A model generated the notes under the pieces. The model was given only the letters and a program-made list of their open reading frames with translations. It was not told where the DNA came from and made no database searches. Position numbers and translations under genes: made by a program. From Flavobacterium sp. (lineage in GTDB: Bacteria; Bacteroidota; Bacteroidia; Flavobacteriales; Flavobacteriaceae): a stretch of DNA of 64,000 nt. Positions 49,438 through 58,966 of the stretch are shown piece after piece. The stretch lies in the NCBI GenBank assembly GCA_030153045.1, contig JASLID010000095.1:7519-71518 (forward strand), in the 5' to 3' direction. How positions within the stretch are numbered: position 1 is the first letter of the stretch; each line of letters begins with the position of its first letter.

Positions 49438-50190
49438 ATGCTACACTACGAAAACTTAAATTTAAAAGACATTGTTTATTTTTGCGAAGTCGATTTAATC
49501 GAAAAAACTGAGCAATGGAAAGATATTCCGAATTACGAAGGACTTTATCAAGTTTCTGACTTAGGAAGAATAAAATCATTATTTTATAGAGCTAAACCAA
49601 AACAAGGGATTTTAAAACAGTCTATATGTGATTATGGTTATTTTCTTGTTAGTCTTCATAAAGATAAGATTGGGACAAAGAGCAGAGTTAATATATTAGT
49701 AGCTATGGCTTTTTTAAATCACGTTCCTAACGGGATAACAAATATTGTTGATCATATTTTTCAAAACAGAAAAGATAATAGATTGTTATTCCTGCAAATT
49801 ATTACTCAAAGAGAAAATACAAATCAAAAACATTTAAAATCATCTAGTGAATTTACCGGAGTATATTGGCATAAAATTCATAAAAAGTGGAAATCTGCAA
49901 TTAGAATTGAAGACAAAAAGCACCATTTAGGTAGTTTTACAGACGAAAAAGAAGCTAGTAATGCTTATGAAATGGCTTTAAAAAATTGGTTAGAGCATAA
50001 AATTAAACCTGAAAAGAAAAAATTTAGCTCTCAATACAAAGGAGTTACTTTTTTTAAGGATAGAAATAAATGGTGTGCTAAAATAAAACTAAATGGTAAA
50101 CTAACCCATGTTGGTATATTTAAAACTGAATTTGAAGCTCATTTAGCTTTTGAAGAAGCTATAAGATTAAACCCAACTGCTACAGCATAA
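49438..50190 (+). CDS. NUMOD4/HNH endonuclease with two AP2 domains
   Basis: The 250 residues carry NUMOD4 (EQWKDIPNYEGLYQVSDLGR, residues 22-41) and an HNH-like core (VAMAFLNHVPN, IVDHIFQNRKDN). Two AP2 domains follow: FTGVYWHKIHKKWKSAIRI, then YKGVTFFKDRNKWCAKIKL. It is a paralogue of the gene at 40263, with near-identical first 60 residues and one more AP2 domain. In the HNH core the second Asp/Asn region differs (DHIFQNRKDN where DHKDFNRKNN is found in the paralogue), which may affect activity. Confidence 0.85.
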   Translation: MLHYENLNLKDIVYFCEVDLIEKTEQWKDIPNYEGLYQVSDLGRIKSLFYRAKPKQGILKQSICDYGYFLVSLHKDKIGTKSRVNILVAMAFLNHVPNGITNIVDHIFQNRKDNRLLFLQIITQRENTNQKHLKSSSEFTGVYWHKIHKKWKSAIRIEDKKHHLGSFTDEKEASNAYEMALKNWLEHKIKPEKKKFSSQYKGVTFFKDRNKWCAKIKLNGKLTHVGIFKTEFEAHLAFEEAIRLNPTATA

Positions 50191-50220
50191 AAAAACCCTC
50201 ACTAGGAGGGTTTAGTTTTT
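50188..50220. terminator. bidirectional terminator between HNH and capsid genes
   Basis: AAACCCTC and GAGGGTTT form a hairpin around a 5-base loop, flanked by an A-tract and a T-rich tail, between the convergent HNH and capsid genes. Confidence 0.8.
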
Positions 50221-50236
50221 CTTTATTTAAAAGAGC

Positions 50237-51571
50237 TTAAGCCCCTGCAAATAAAATAGTATTATTCCTGCCCAGAAGGACAGTCGCAGTTTCACTTTGA
50301 AACTCAGTAGTAATTGTATCAGTAGTAGCCGTTCCTTTAGCCCAGTCTCTAACTACCATTTCGTAATCTCTGTTTTCAGAACCTTTAGCTCTGTATAAAG
50401 AGTGTAACATTGGTTTAGAAGACATTTTACCAGTTAAAGTGTCTCTTACTGATTGAGAACCATCAGGGATTAAGAATCCGTTGATTTTTGTAACTCCAAC
50501 TCTAGCTCCGTGTCCTAATGGATCTTGTAAGATTCTTAGACCTCCGTAGTTAAATTTGTAAGTTCCTAATCCGAATCCTGTGAAAGACAAGTCTAACTTC
50601 ATGTTTTCTTCGTTATCGAAAGCTCCGAAAGCTTGTCCGTTAACGTTAGCAGAAGCTAAGAATGAATCGAATCCAAAACATAAATCTGTGTTACCATAAA
50701 TTGTGTTATTTGGTAATTGACCTTGTTTTTCTAATCTATCAACGATACCTCTTGCATCAGTCATGTTACTAACTAATCCTGAGTAAACGTTACCTTGTGC
50801 CATAGAAGCTAAAATACCTTCACGACCTTTGTAACCTCCTGCTAATAAATCTCCTGTCCAATCTTCTGAATCGAAGTGCGCTTTTTCACGAGCATTTCTG
50901 AAACGAGCTTCACAACCATTTTTGTTTACATCGTACCATAAGTTACCTTTTGTTCCGTCAGGAGCAGTTACAGTAATCCAAGAATCTTGTGTTAAGTTAG
51001 TTCTGTTGTCAGAAACCATTTCTTTAACAATGCTTGGTCTTGCAGTAAATTGTTGGTAAGTTGTGTTTAAAGATTCTTGCATACCTGCCGATCCTTTTAA
51101 GAACTCACTTGTTCCAGTATAACATACTAAAGCTGTTGTTCCTAATGCTCCCCATCCTGTTCCGTTACCACAAATAGCAGTAAAAGTAGTTGATGTAACT
51201 GCTGTAATTCTACCTTTTTTCAAGACAGCTCCAGTAGCGTCAAAAGCGGTTAAAATTTCCCCAACTCTAAAAGTATGGTCTGCTAATGTAAATACATCTG
51301 CAAGACGAGTTACACCCGTAGCTAATTGAGTTAATCTGTCTTCTTCCATCCATGTTGCAACGTCAGACGCTAAAGCCATTTTCAATCCTTTACGCTCCAT
51401 GAACGTATCTAATTGTTGACTTCCGTATCTTCCTTGAATAGTTTTGCTAATGAAAGCAGGAAGTTCGTTTCTAAAATAATTCATTTGGGATAAATCCAAA
51501 TAATTTTGCGGAGTTGGTGTTTTAGTTACACTAGGATTTAACCTTACCGCTGGACTTGCTGAAATAGCCAT
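50237..51571 (-). CDS. major capsid protein
   Basis: A 444-residue protein directly downstream of a scaffold-like gene and with balanced composition, the usual position and size of an HK97-fold capsid protein. YFRNELPAFISKTIQGRYGS near residue 31 and AHFDSEDWTGDLLAGGYKGR in the middle suggest the N-terminal arm and a surface domain. The segment FDATGAVLKKGRITAVTSTT looks like an inserted beta domain. Codons are optimised and regular (frequent GTT/GCT), as for a highly expressed gene. The assignment relies on context. Confidence 0.8.
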   Translation of the reverse strand: MAISASPAVRLNPSVTKTPTPQNYLDLSQMNYFRNELPAFISKTIQGRYGSQQLDTFMERKGLKMALASDVATWMEEDRLTQLATGVTRLADVFTLADHTFRVGEILTAFDATGAVLKKGRITAVTSTTFTAICGNGTGWGALGTTALVCYTGTSEFLKGSAGMQESLNTTYQQFTARPSIVKEMVSDNRTNLTQDSWITVTAPDGTKGNLWYDVNKNGCEARFRNAREKAHFDSEDWTGDLLAGGYKGREGILASMAQGNVYSGLVSNMTDARGIVDRLEKQGQLPNNTIYGNTDLCFGFDSFLASANVNGQAFGAFDNEENMKLDLSFTGFGLGTYKFNYGGLRILQDPLGHGARVGVTKINGFLIPDGSQSVRDTLTGKMSSKPMLHSLYRAKGSENRDYEMVVRDWAKGTATTDTITTEFQSETATVLLGRNNTILFAGA

Positions 51572-51622
51572 AGTTTTTTGTTTTAATTGTTAAAAATAAA
51601 TTTTCAACAAGTAAGAATTTAT

Positions 51623-52738
51623 CTATTCTACTGAAAATATATAACCAGTTTGAGTTTGCGTTGGCACACTTGATTGGTTATCAGGTTGAATGTTCTTCGA
51701 AAGTTTATCGTCAGCTTCTACTTTATCTGCCATTCCTCTTAAATAAGCTTTATTAAGCTCTGATTTATAGTTTTTGGCAAAGTAAACGGCTTCTTGTAAA
51801 CCTTCTTGATCTTTCAAATTACCTTTTTCGTCATAGAACGTATTTTCAAAGTTACCAATGTCGGATAAAAAGTCTTTAGTTTCTTTAATGTTTTCCGGCT
51901 TAAATAAAACCTTTTGAAACCCAGTTGCTTCACTACCTAATTCAATCTCAAAACCTTTGAAATCTTCATTAAATCGAGCGTCTGTTTTTGATAGAAACTC
52001 CTTTCTTGCTTGTTGGTAAACAATTGAATTGTCTTCTTCTTGTTTTTTTGATTCTTCGATAATCTTCTTAGCTTCTCTATACTCAGTTGGAATGTGTTCG
52101 TCAGTACCACTAGCTACACTAAATTCTTCCTTTCGTTTAGAGAAAAACTCTTTAGCTTTTCTTAAATCTTCTTTTGTATCAATTTTCTTGTCTAAAATTT
52201 GATCTTCATCATCTTCTTCGTCAAGATCCTCGATACTATACTTTTTATCGTATAGTCTTTCTCTTTCCTTTGCGGATAAATCAGGATTAGATAATCTAAT
52301 ATACTCTTTTAAAGTATTCTCTGGAGTTTCTGAATCCCAATCTTTTTGAGTTTCTAAGAAATCATTGTAACTCTTGTTACCTGTTTTTTCGTAAAAATCG
52401 TTATAAGCTTCGATTTCCGGAGCTAATTTTTTTTGTTCTTTTGGAGTTAATGAGTTTTGAAACTCCTCAACCGTCATTCCTTTTTTTTCTGCGATGTATT
52501 GTAATGCTAAATCTTCGTCAAGCTCTACATATTCCTCTTCGTCCAAATCTACATACTCATATTCTGGTTGTTCGGGTTCATTTGCAGGAGGAATAATTTC
52601 TTCTTTTGGTTCAGGCTCAATAGAAGGGATAATTTCTTCCTCATTTTCTTCACTTGCCATTGAAAAAGTAAAACTTTGCGTTTCTTGTTCTTGTGAACCT
52701 AAATCCGCATTTTCAATATTTTCTGTTTCGTCTGCCAT
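51623..52738 (-). CDS. scaffold-like acidic protein
   Basis: A 371-residue, strongly acidic, helical protein with poly-Glu/Asp runs (YEYVDLDEEEYVELDEDLA near residues 60-80) and coiled-coil segments, immediately before the capsid gene. Length, charge and position fit the scaffolding protein that guides capsid assembly and is lost on maturation. Confidence 0.75.
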   Translation of the reverse strand: MADETENIENADLGSQEQETQSFTFSMASEENEEEIIPSIEPEPKEEIIPPANEPEQPEYEYVDLDEEEYVELDEDLALQYIAEKKGMTVEEFQNSLTPKEQKKLAPEIEAYNDFYEKTGNKSYNDFLETQKDWDSETPENTLKEYIRLSNPDLSAKERERLYDKKYSIEDLDEEDDEDQILDKKIDTKEDLRKAKEFFSKRKEEFSVASGTDEHIPTEYREAKKIIEESKKQEEDNSIVYQQARKEFLSKTDARFNEDFKGFEIELGSEATGFQKVLFKPENIKETKDFLSDIGNFENTFYDEKGNLKDQEGLQEAVYFAKNYKSELNKAYLRGMADKVEADDKLSKNIQPDNQSSVPTQTQTGYIFSVE

Positions 52739-52777
52739 TTTATTTGATTTAATTAGATTTGTTTATTGTATTGTATT

Positions 52778-53224
52778 TTATCTGTAATTAGCACTTTTTC
52801 TACTAACTAATGATTCTTCGTCTTTTTTATCTAACTTTTCTTTAGAACCAGTACTTCTATTAAACTCGTTAGCGTTTTGACCTCTTTGTTCGTTAGTTAT
52901 GTTAGTGTGTCTCTCGCTGTCTAATAAAGCTTGTTTGGTTTCTTTAGAGTCTTTTCTTCCTTCATAAACCAAGCTTCCGTCGTCTCCTGTTATTTTCACA
53001 TTTGTCGGAGAAGTAGTTACTTTTCTTCTAAATTTTTTAGGAGACGCTACAGCAGTTTTTTTATCAATAATAATCCCTTGAACTTTGTCTTCAATTATAT
53101 CTCCTTTTTTGGAATTAGTATTAGCTAAAATTTCCTTTTTTTTATCAGAATATCTTTTGGTTAGCTCAAAATCTTTAGGAACTTTAACCATTATTTTCTT
53201 CTTCGGTTTGTCAGAATTTGTCAT
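52778..53224 (-). CDS. basic protein in the head operon, 148 aa
   Basis: I start it at 53224 (MTNSDKPKKK), because the longer start falls inside the promoter at 53255-53286. It is Lys/Arg/Ser-rich and largely disordered (KVPKDFELTKRYSDKKKEI). It lies between portal and scaffold genes. It may be a small head accessory protein. No family is recognised. Confidence 0.5.
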   Translation of the reverse strand: MTNSDKPKKKIMVKVPKDFELTKRYSDKKKEILANTNSKKGDIIEDKVQGIIIDKKTAVASPKKFRRKVTTSPTNVKITGDDGSLVYEGRKDSKETKQALLDSERHTNITNEQRGQNANEFNRSTGSKEKLDKKDEESLVSRKSANYR

Positions 53225-53254
53225 AAAATCATTGTTTAATAGGTAATTACGATA

Positions 53255-53286
53255 CAAATATAAAAAAATTATCCGACAACAAACGT
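53255..53286 (-). promoter_or_regulatory. late promoter with CGTTTGTTGTCG element
   Basis: The minus strand has CGTTTGTTGTCG (53285-53274) and, 17 bases after its TTTG, TATATTTG (53262-53255). The first base of the 13-mer differs from the other copies. It drives the scaffold and capsid genes. Confidence 0.65.
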
Positions 53287-53301
53287 TTACAAATGATTTT
53301 T

Positions 53302-55737
53302 TTACTCGTTTGCTTGAAAAATACTCATTTCTTCGTCTTCTGCTTTAAAATCTACTGCGTCTTTATCTTTAGCTCTTTGTTCAGTAATCCTGCTGTGGAT
53401 ATTGCCTTGTTCTAAAATATTTTCTTTTTTTGCTCTTTCAGATTTATCGGCAACTTCTACTTTTCCTTCATTAGCTACATATTGAAGATTAATTGCGTTT
53501 TCTCCTTTTACTTCCTCAGTAAGTCTATCTTGTTCGCCTTTTGCTTGTTCTTTTTTAATAGCCCAACTTCCTACAATATTTGCTTGCTCAGTTTTTGCTT
53601 GAAGTTCAAGAGAAATAGTTTCTTGTTTCGCTTTTTCAGATTCTTGACTTGCTCTGATGTTCTCGTCTGCTTGTTGTTTGAATTTAACAGCGTCTTGTTC
53701 TTCTTTTTTCTTAGAAGCTTTTTCAATTACGATAGCTAAGTAAGCAATTGCTTGTTTGAATATTCGAATGTTTTTTACTTTGTATTTATCCGCTAAAGTA
53801 ATATATCCTGCTTCAACTGCACTTGATAAATCTTGATCCAACATTGCTTTTTCTTCATCGTCTTGTTCTAAATATAAGTTTAGGGCAAAATCTGATAAAT
53901 GTAAATTAGCAATAGATTCTAAATCTTCAACTGCTGTTGCTCCAATTTTTCTAATTAAATCTGCTTTTAGGCTTGGGTAATATCTTAAAATATCTTGGAT
54001 TCTGTATAGCGTGCTTTTCGCTGTTTCTAATGTAACGAATCCTGCTCCTTTTAAAATATGTCTAGTTGCTAGATTTGAGTTAAGAGAAGCTAGTTTTCCG
54101 ATACCTACTAAACTGTCTTTGTCTGGATTAGAAGCGTCAGAATATTGATTTAATCCAATAACATCCGTTAGTTGAGTTAGATAATACATACTTTCGTTTC
54201 TTAATGCTGTTAATTTACCAATACTATCTCCTGTTTTGATTTCTGTATAAGGTCTTTGAGCATTGTTGAAATCTCCTCCTTGTCCGTAGCTTCTATAAAA
54301 GAACGAACCTTTTTGTAGATACATATTTAAACTTTCCTGAGCAGACATTGTATTTCCGTCTCCTAAGTCTAATGAAGCGATTGCGTCTAAATCAATTCCA
54401 ATTCCGTCAGGAGTTATTCCTTGAATGATTTGCTCGGCTTTTAACTCAATAACATTTCTTAAATCTTCAATAGGAATCATTCTTTGTACTAAACTGTGAA
54501 TTATTCCTTCTTGGTAGTTTGGCGCAATGATGTTGTATTGCTCACATACTTTTTGAGTATTAGAGTTTGGGCGAGCCATGCTTTTAGCAAGTTCCCATTT
54601 TAATAAAATATTTGTTCCAATAACCATTACTCCTTCAAAAAGAACTTCTTCAATTTTAGAAACTCTTTTATAATCGTTTTTCTTTCCTTTTTTAGTTAAT
54701 TCAGTTTCATCAAAATTAGCATCTGCTTTCGAAACAATTTTCTCTCCAGTTGCTTTTTCTTTTATTTTACTATAATTATCACGAGTAGTTTTATATGTAA
54801 ACCTTAAAATATTTGCGTGTCCTTTTAATTCAGGTCTTCCTCCATGATATTGAGACCACCAACCGCTTTGATCTACTAATTGTTGCTTTATATGGTCGTT
54901 TTCAGATTGACATAATTCAGGAAATTCTAAAAGTAAATCTGTTACCAAAACTTCTTCGTAATGCCCTTTGTAAAAACAATCTCTGAAATAAGGGTCTTTA
55001 GTTCTTGAATAAATTAAGTTCATTGCGTCAACTCTTTTTAGAGTAATTCCTTTTGCGCTATGAAATCTATTCTCTACACAAGCAATTCCATCAACAACCA
55101 AATCTCTTTTAATCTGTCTATCAACTGTCATTTCAAACATATTTTCTTCAAAAACAGAAGTTATTCCTATTTGTGCTGAAAGTTCGCAAGACGGCTTCCA
55201 ATCCATTTGCAGGTGTAGATTTAATTCGTCGTCAGTTTCCGGCAACTTTTCTGTTGGCATAGTTCCAATGTCAATTCCAAACTTTTCTTTAGATAATTCA
55301 ATAATCTCTTTAGAGTTCATATCGTCTTTAATCTGCTGACGGTATTTTTGTTTGTTTTCCTGAGAAATTGGATCAATAGCATTTGCTTCAATAGAATAAC
55401 CTCTATCGCACATTCCGTTTACAACTAAATCTACAAGTTTTGGAATAGTAGTTAATGGTTTTGAACTAAGGTTTAGCAAAGAAACGTCTCCGTTTGTACC
55501 AAGTTTAGGATAATATTGACGCATATCAATATTACCATTAGCGTAATTTCTTCTTCTTTGGAAATCTGCTTGGTTGTTATAAAATCTACAAGTTCCAGAA
55601 CCAACACTATGAAACCATTCAGTAGATATTGCTGTTCCTACTGAAAGTCCAAATGCAGGCTTTACTTTTTCGTCAAAAGTTTCTAATTGAGTCGGAAACT
55701 TTACGCTTGCTAATATTTCAAATTTACTTTCTTGCAT
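53302..55737 (-). CDS. portal protein
   Basis: The 811-residue protein starts 3 bases after the TerL stop, the classic terminase-portal order. FHSVGSGTCRFYNNQADFQRR near residue 45 and LDLGDGNTMSAQESLNMYLQ near residue 460 belong to the wing/stem region. The C-terminal 140 residues are a Lys/Glu/Gln-rich coiled coil (EEQDAVKFKQQADENIRAS) resembling the long barrel or crown helix of large portals. Length is at the upper end for portals and similar to those of crAss-like phages. Confidence 0.8.
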   Translation of the reverse strand: MQESKFEILASVKFPTQLETFDEKVKPAFGLSVGTAISTEWFHSVGSGTCRFYNNQADFQRRRNYANGNIDMRQYYPKLGTNGDVSLLNLSSKPLTTIPKLVDLVVNGMCDRGYSIEANAIDPISQENKQKYRQQIKDDMNSKEIIELSKEKFGIDIGTMPTEKLPETDDELNLHLQMDWKPSCELSAQIGITSVFEENMFEMTVDRQIKRDLVVDGIACVENRFHSAKGITLKRVDAMNLIYSRTKDPYFRDCFYKGHYEEVLVTDLLLEFPELCQSENDHIKQQLVDQSGWWSQYHGGRPELKGHANILRFTYKTTRDNYSKIKEKATGEKIVSKADANFDETELTKKGKKNDYKRVSKIEEVLFEGVMVIGTNILLKWELAKSMARPNSNTQKVCEQYNIIAPNYQEGIIHSLVQRMIPIEDLRNVIELKAEQIIQGITPDGIGIDLDAIASLDLGDGNTMSAQESLNMYLQKGSFFYRSYGQGGDFNNAQRPYTEIKTGDSIGKLTALRNESMYYLTQLTDVIGLNQYSDASNPDKDSLVGIGKLASLNSNLATRHILKGAGFVTLETAKSTLYRIQDILRYYPSLKADLIRKIGATAVEDLESIANLHLSDFALNLYLEQDDEEKAMLDQDLSSAVEAGYITLADKYKVKNIRIFKQAIAYLAIVIEKASKKKEEQDAVKFKQQADENIRASQESEKAKQETISLELQAKTEQANIVGSWAIKKEQAKGEQDRLTEEVKGENAINLQYVANEGKVEVADKSERAKKENILEQGNIHSRITEQRAKDKDAVDFKAEDEEMSIFQANE

Positions 55738-55740
55738 TGT

Positions 55741-58401
55741 TTAGTTTGTATAACGGTGTAGTTTTATTACAACTGGTTGTTTTTCTTGTTCTTTTGGTGC
55801 GTATGATTTTCTATTTAATCCCATTAAAGCATATCCTGACGCGACTGTAATGTCAAATTTTTCTCTTTTTGCTATGTTGAATTTCCCCCAATCTTTCAAA
55901 GTTCTATCAAAAGGCATACTGCCTATTTCTCCTTCTTCTCTGATTGCATGAACGCTTTGCCCTTGATTATATTTTCCAACGTATTTTAAAATGTAAGATT
56001 CAATTCCAGTCGCGTGCGAAGTTATAACATCTTGCGAAGAAGAAGGTATTCCTCCTAATAATTTTTCGTCATTTGACAATCTATTTGTCGCTTTGTCAAA
56101 TCTAGTTAACGAAAATCCACGATAACCTCTATTTTTAAAATGGTGCAACATTCTAGGTTTGTTATTCTCGATAAGAATTGGCATGCCGTAAAATACGCAA
56201 GCCATTAATGCGTCTTCATAAAATATTTCTGCTTCTTCGGGTCTTGTTAAGTATTCAAGGAAAAAGAAATTACTGGGTACGTTTTGCATTGTAGTTCCTG
56301 TAACTCCTGATAAAGCTCCTCTTGAACCTCCGGAATGTTCTAATCCATTTTCTGTATTCTCTAAAACACTATCATTTGTTGCGTTCATGTCGTAATTATC
56401 CGCGCCTAAACAACCAATATCGTCATTTAATGGATGAAAACTCATTCCGCCCCAAGTGTTTCTTCTCATTTCTTTTTGGTTGCTTTTAAAGTCAACTTCG
56501 TTTGGAAGCCATGCTATTAAAAAACGACCTCTTTCGTTTGGTGTCCAAATAACTTTTGTGTCTTTAATTCCGTTTTCCCATGAGAAGTTTCCACGAACTA
56601 ATGTCTTCTTAATATCGTAATCGTAATTATAATCTATTTGATCGTTTATTTTCTGTTGGTCAAAAGCAGAATCTACAGCTTCGTCTCTAAAAGCATCTTG
56701 TTTTGTAATTGGGTCAAGTCTTCTTGCGTTCCAGTAAAACTTATCCCCTAATAATTTAGCAGATTTAAACTCATTTTCTAGATATTGTAAAGAACCTTGT
56801 TTTTGTCTTACTCCCCTAGCGTTAATAAAGCTTTCTCCTTCTGGAACTGTAATATGGCAAACACCATATTTATCGGTGTAATCTTCCATGTTTTTGTGTG
56901 CAGGAAGAAAATACGAGTATAAACCAGTAATAGTTCTATCATTAGCATTTCGCTTCAATACGTTTGAGCCTTTTTCTAATGTTTCAAACTGAGAACCACC
57001 TTTGTCTTTTGGATTTAATGTAGAACCCATAAAAGTTTTACCAACGACTAATCCACCTTGCACCATTGTAGGCTTAACATTCGCCCAATGGTCTTCAATA
57101 TTATTTGGTTTTTCCCATTTCGAACTTTCATCACTTAGGTACATTGTTAGCTTGTTTGAATCATAAGCAAGTGTAGCTGTTGCTCTAAAATCTACCATTG
57201 TGTTAAGGTAGTCTTTTGTAGAAGTGTCTTGTAGCTTTTTTGCAGATTTAGTATTATCAGAAGGTTTTCCAAAAACCATTTTTTTAACATCATCAATTTT
57301 TCCTTTAACAACTGGAATAAAGAAAAATGGTAAATTCTGAATAACGTGAGTGTACTTTAAAAAAGCCGATATTGCATCATTTTCTGTTTTAGACGTAATC
57401 CCGTATTTGGCATTCTTTGTACACGTAGAACTATCTACCATGTGGTCTAATGCTAATTCAGTAAATCCAGTTCTACGTCCTTTTGTAAAAAACATTCCTA
57501 CACTTCTTGGGTCAACTAAACAAGCTTTGGCGAAATAGTACATATTAGCCTGAGCCATACGAAATTCTTTATATCCACCAGTTTCAAGCATTTCATTCCA
57601 TTGAAGCCCCATGTAATGAGCAGGAGTTAAATAAACAGCTTCTCCGTTATTCATAAACCAAACTCCTTCTCTTCTTCTTCTGTATTCCTCAACAATATAA
57701 TCGTGAAAAGCTTCTTGCGTATCAGGAGTTAATCCGTTTGGCACATCAATTCTTTTCCAATATTGGTCTTCTTTTGACTTTCTGTGAAATAATATTTCGG
57801 TGTTTTTTGGCTTTTTTGGAAGCATTATTTTTAATCCATCCAACTCAATAACTTCTCCTTTTGTTCCTTTAGGACAAATCATTACTGAATTAGTTTCCTC
57901 GTCAAACCATTCTTTGTGATAGTTTTTTAATGGTAAAAACTCTTGATTGGCGTATTTTTCAGGATAACCTCTTTTAAACTCACGCTCATTTAAGTCGAAT
58001 TTATCGGCTTCAATTTGCATTTGAAGTTCTTTGTTTCCTGCATCAATGTCAGAAATAGCTTTTAAGATAATTGGTTTACTAGCAATAGCAGTACCGAATC
58101 TTTCCGGATCTAAATCAGCGAAGTCAATTTTTTTTCTTAATGCTTGCCTTAAAACTTTAACCGATGCTTCTCCAACTTCTACAAGTTCTATTATGTAGGT
58201 TTTTAGTTTTTCATGGCTAGGTGCGTTTGCGGAGTTTTGCCAAGTTAATAGAAGTTGCTTTATAGCGGTAAACGAATCTATACGAGATTTTACTAGGGCG
58301 GATAATTTTACATCATCTACTTCTAGTAAATCTACATCAAGAAGTAATCCTTCTAAGGAATCTTGAATAGCAATCTCTATATCTTCTGATAATCCTATCA
58401 T
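55741..58401 (-). CDS. terL: terminase large subunit
   Basis: The 886-residue protein has an N-terminal ATPase. The Walker A-like segment TKGRRTGFTELAL (about residue 305) has Phe at the place of the usual Lys, with Lys/Arg earlier in the loop, as in deviant terminase P-loops. Walker B is LTMYLSDESS (about residue 420). The C-terminal part, with IAWLPNEVDF, CLGADNYDMNA and TRPEEAEIFYEDALMACVFYG (pieces TRPEEAEIFYEDA and LMACVFYG), has the acidic residues of the RNase H-like nuclease. It packages DNA through the portal encoded next. Confidence 0.85.
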   Translation of the reverse strand: MIGLSEDIEIAIQDSLEGLLLDVDLLEVDDVKLSALVKSRIDSFTAIKQLLLTWQNSANAPSHEKLKTYIIELVEVGEASVKVLRQALRKKIDFADLDPERFGTAIASKPIILKAISDIDAGNKELQMQIEADKFDLNEREFKRGYPEKYANQEFLPLKNYHKEWFDEETNSVMICPKGTKGEVIELDGLKIMLPKKPKNTEILFHRKSKEDQYWKRIDVPNGLTPDTQEAFHDYIVEEYRRRREGVWFMNNGEAVYLTPAHYMGLQWNEMLETGGYKEFRMAQANMYYFAKACLVDPRSVGMFFTKGRRTGFTELALDHMVDSSTCTKNAKYGITSKTENDAISAFLKYTHVIQNLPFFFIPVVKGKIDDVKKMVFGKPSDNTKSAKKLQDTSTKDYLNTMVDFRATATLAYDSNKLTMYLSDESSKWEKPNNIEDHWANVKPTMVQGGLVVGKTFMGSTLNPKDKGGSQFETLEKGSNVLKRNANDRTITGLYSYFLPAHKNMEDYTDKYGVCHITVPEGESFINARGVRQKQGSLQYLENEFKSAKLLGDKFYWNARRLDPITKQDAFRDEAVDSAFDQQKINDQIDYNYDYDIKKTLVRGNFSWENGIKDTKVIWTPNERGRFLIAWLPNEVDFKSNQKEMRRNTWGGMSFHPLNDDIGCLGADNYDMNATNDSVLENTENGLEHSGGSRGALSGVTGTTMQNVPSNFFFLEYLTRPEEAEIFYEDALMACVFYGMPILIENNKPRMLHHFKNRGYRGFSLTRFDKATNRLSNDEKLLGGIPSSSQDVITSHATGIESYILKYVGKYNQGQSVHAIREEGEIGSMPFDRTLKDWGKFNIAKREKFDITVASGYALMGLNRKSYAPKEQEKQPVVIKLHRYTN

Positions 58402-58965
58402 TTAGGCTGATATTTTTACTAATATGTTTGGAACTCTCATTCTGTATAGTTTTTGTCCTTCAATTTCAAACTCATATTCTGAATCAGTTTTGAAGGCAAT
58501 TCTATCTCCTGCGAAAACTCCTTGACTTTCTAAATAATTATTTGGAAACTTTACAATACCTTGATGCTCAACTTCTACTTTTCCAATCCATCTTTTTTCT
58601 TCAACAATTGGCTCAATAAAACAATAGTAATCTACGGATATGTATTTTCCGTCTCTAAAGATAAGAAAAATACTTTCTTCATCAACAAAATACAAATCTT
58701 CTTTAAAATAACATACAGATTTTCTCGTTATTCCTTTTGAATCGAACCAATCTCTGAATACATTATGTTGAACCACAACTTCGTCTCCAATTTGAATGTT
58801 TCCGCTATAATTTAATGGCAATGCAACAATTACTCCAAATCTATTTACGTTAATTGCTTCTTCAATAGAAGTGTTTACAATCATTGTTTGTCCACCAACC
58901 TGCTTCTCATTAATGAAATTGTTTCCCCCTTTTGGTGTAACTATAAATTTGTTAGTACTTTGCAT
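58402..58965 (-). CDS. strand-rich protein, GroES-like pattern, 187 aa
   Basis: The central segment FGVIVALPLNYSGNIQIGDEV followed by VVQHNVFRDWFDSKG and LYFVDEESIFLIFRD (FGVIVALPLNYSG, IQIGDEVVVQHN) resembles the beta-barrel turn 'G.V......IK.GD.V..HH' of GroES-type co-chaperonins, seen in some phages. It lies directly before TerL. The evidence is weak because the N-terminal mobile loop is not clear. It could instead be an unrelated beta protein of the virion. Confidence 0.5.
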   Translation of the reverse strand: MQSTNKFIVTPKGGNNFINEKQVGGQTMIVNTSIEEAINVNRFGVIVALPLNYSGNIQIGDEVVVQHNVFRDWFDSKGITRKSVCYFKEDLYFVDEESIFLIFRDGKYISVDYYCFIEPIVEEKRWIGKVEVEHQGIVKFPNNYLESQGVFAGDRIAFKTDSEYEFEIEGQKLYRMRVPNILVKISA

Positions 58966-58966
58966 A

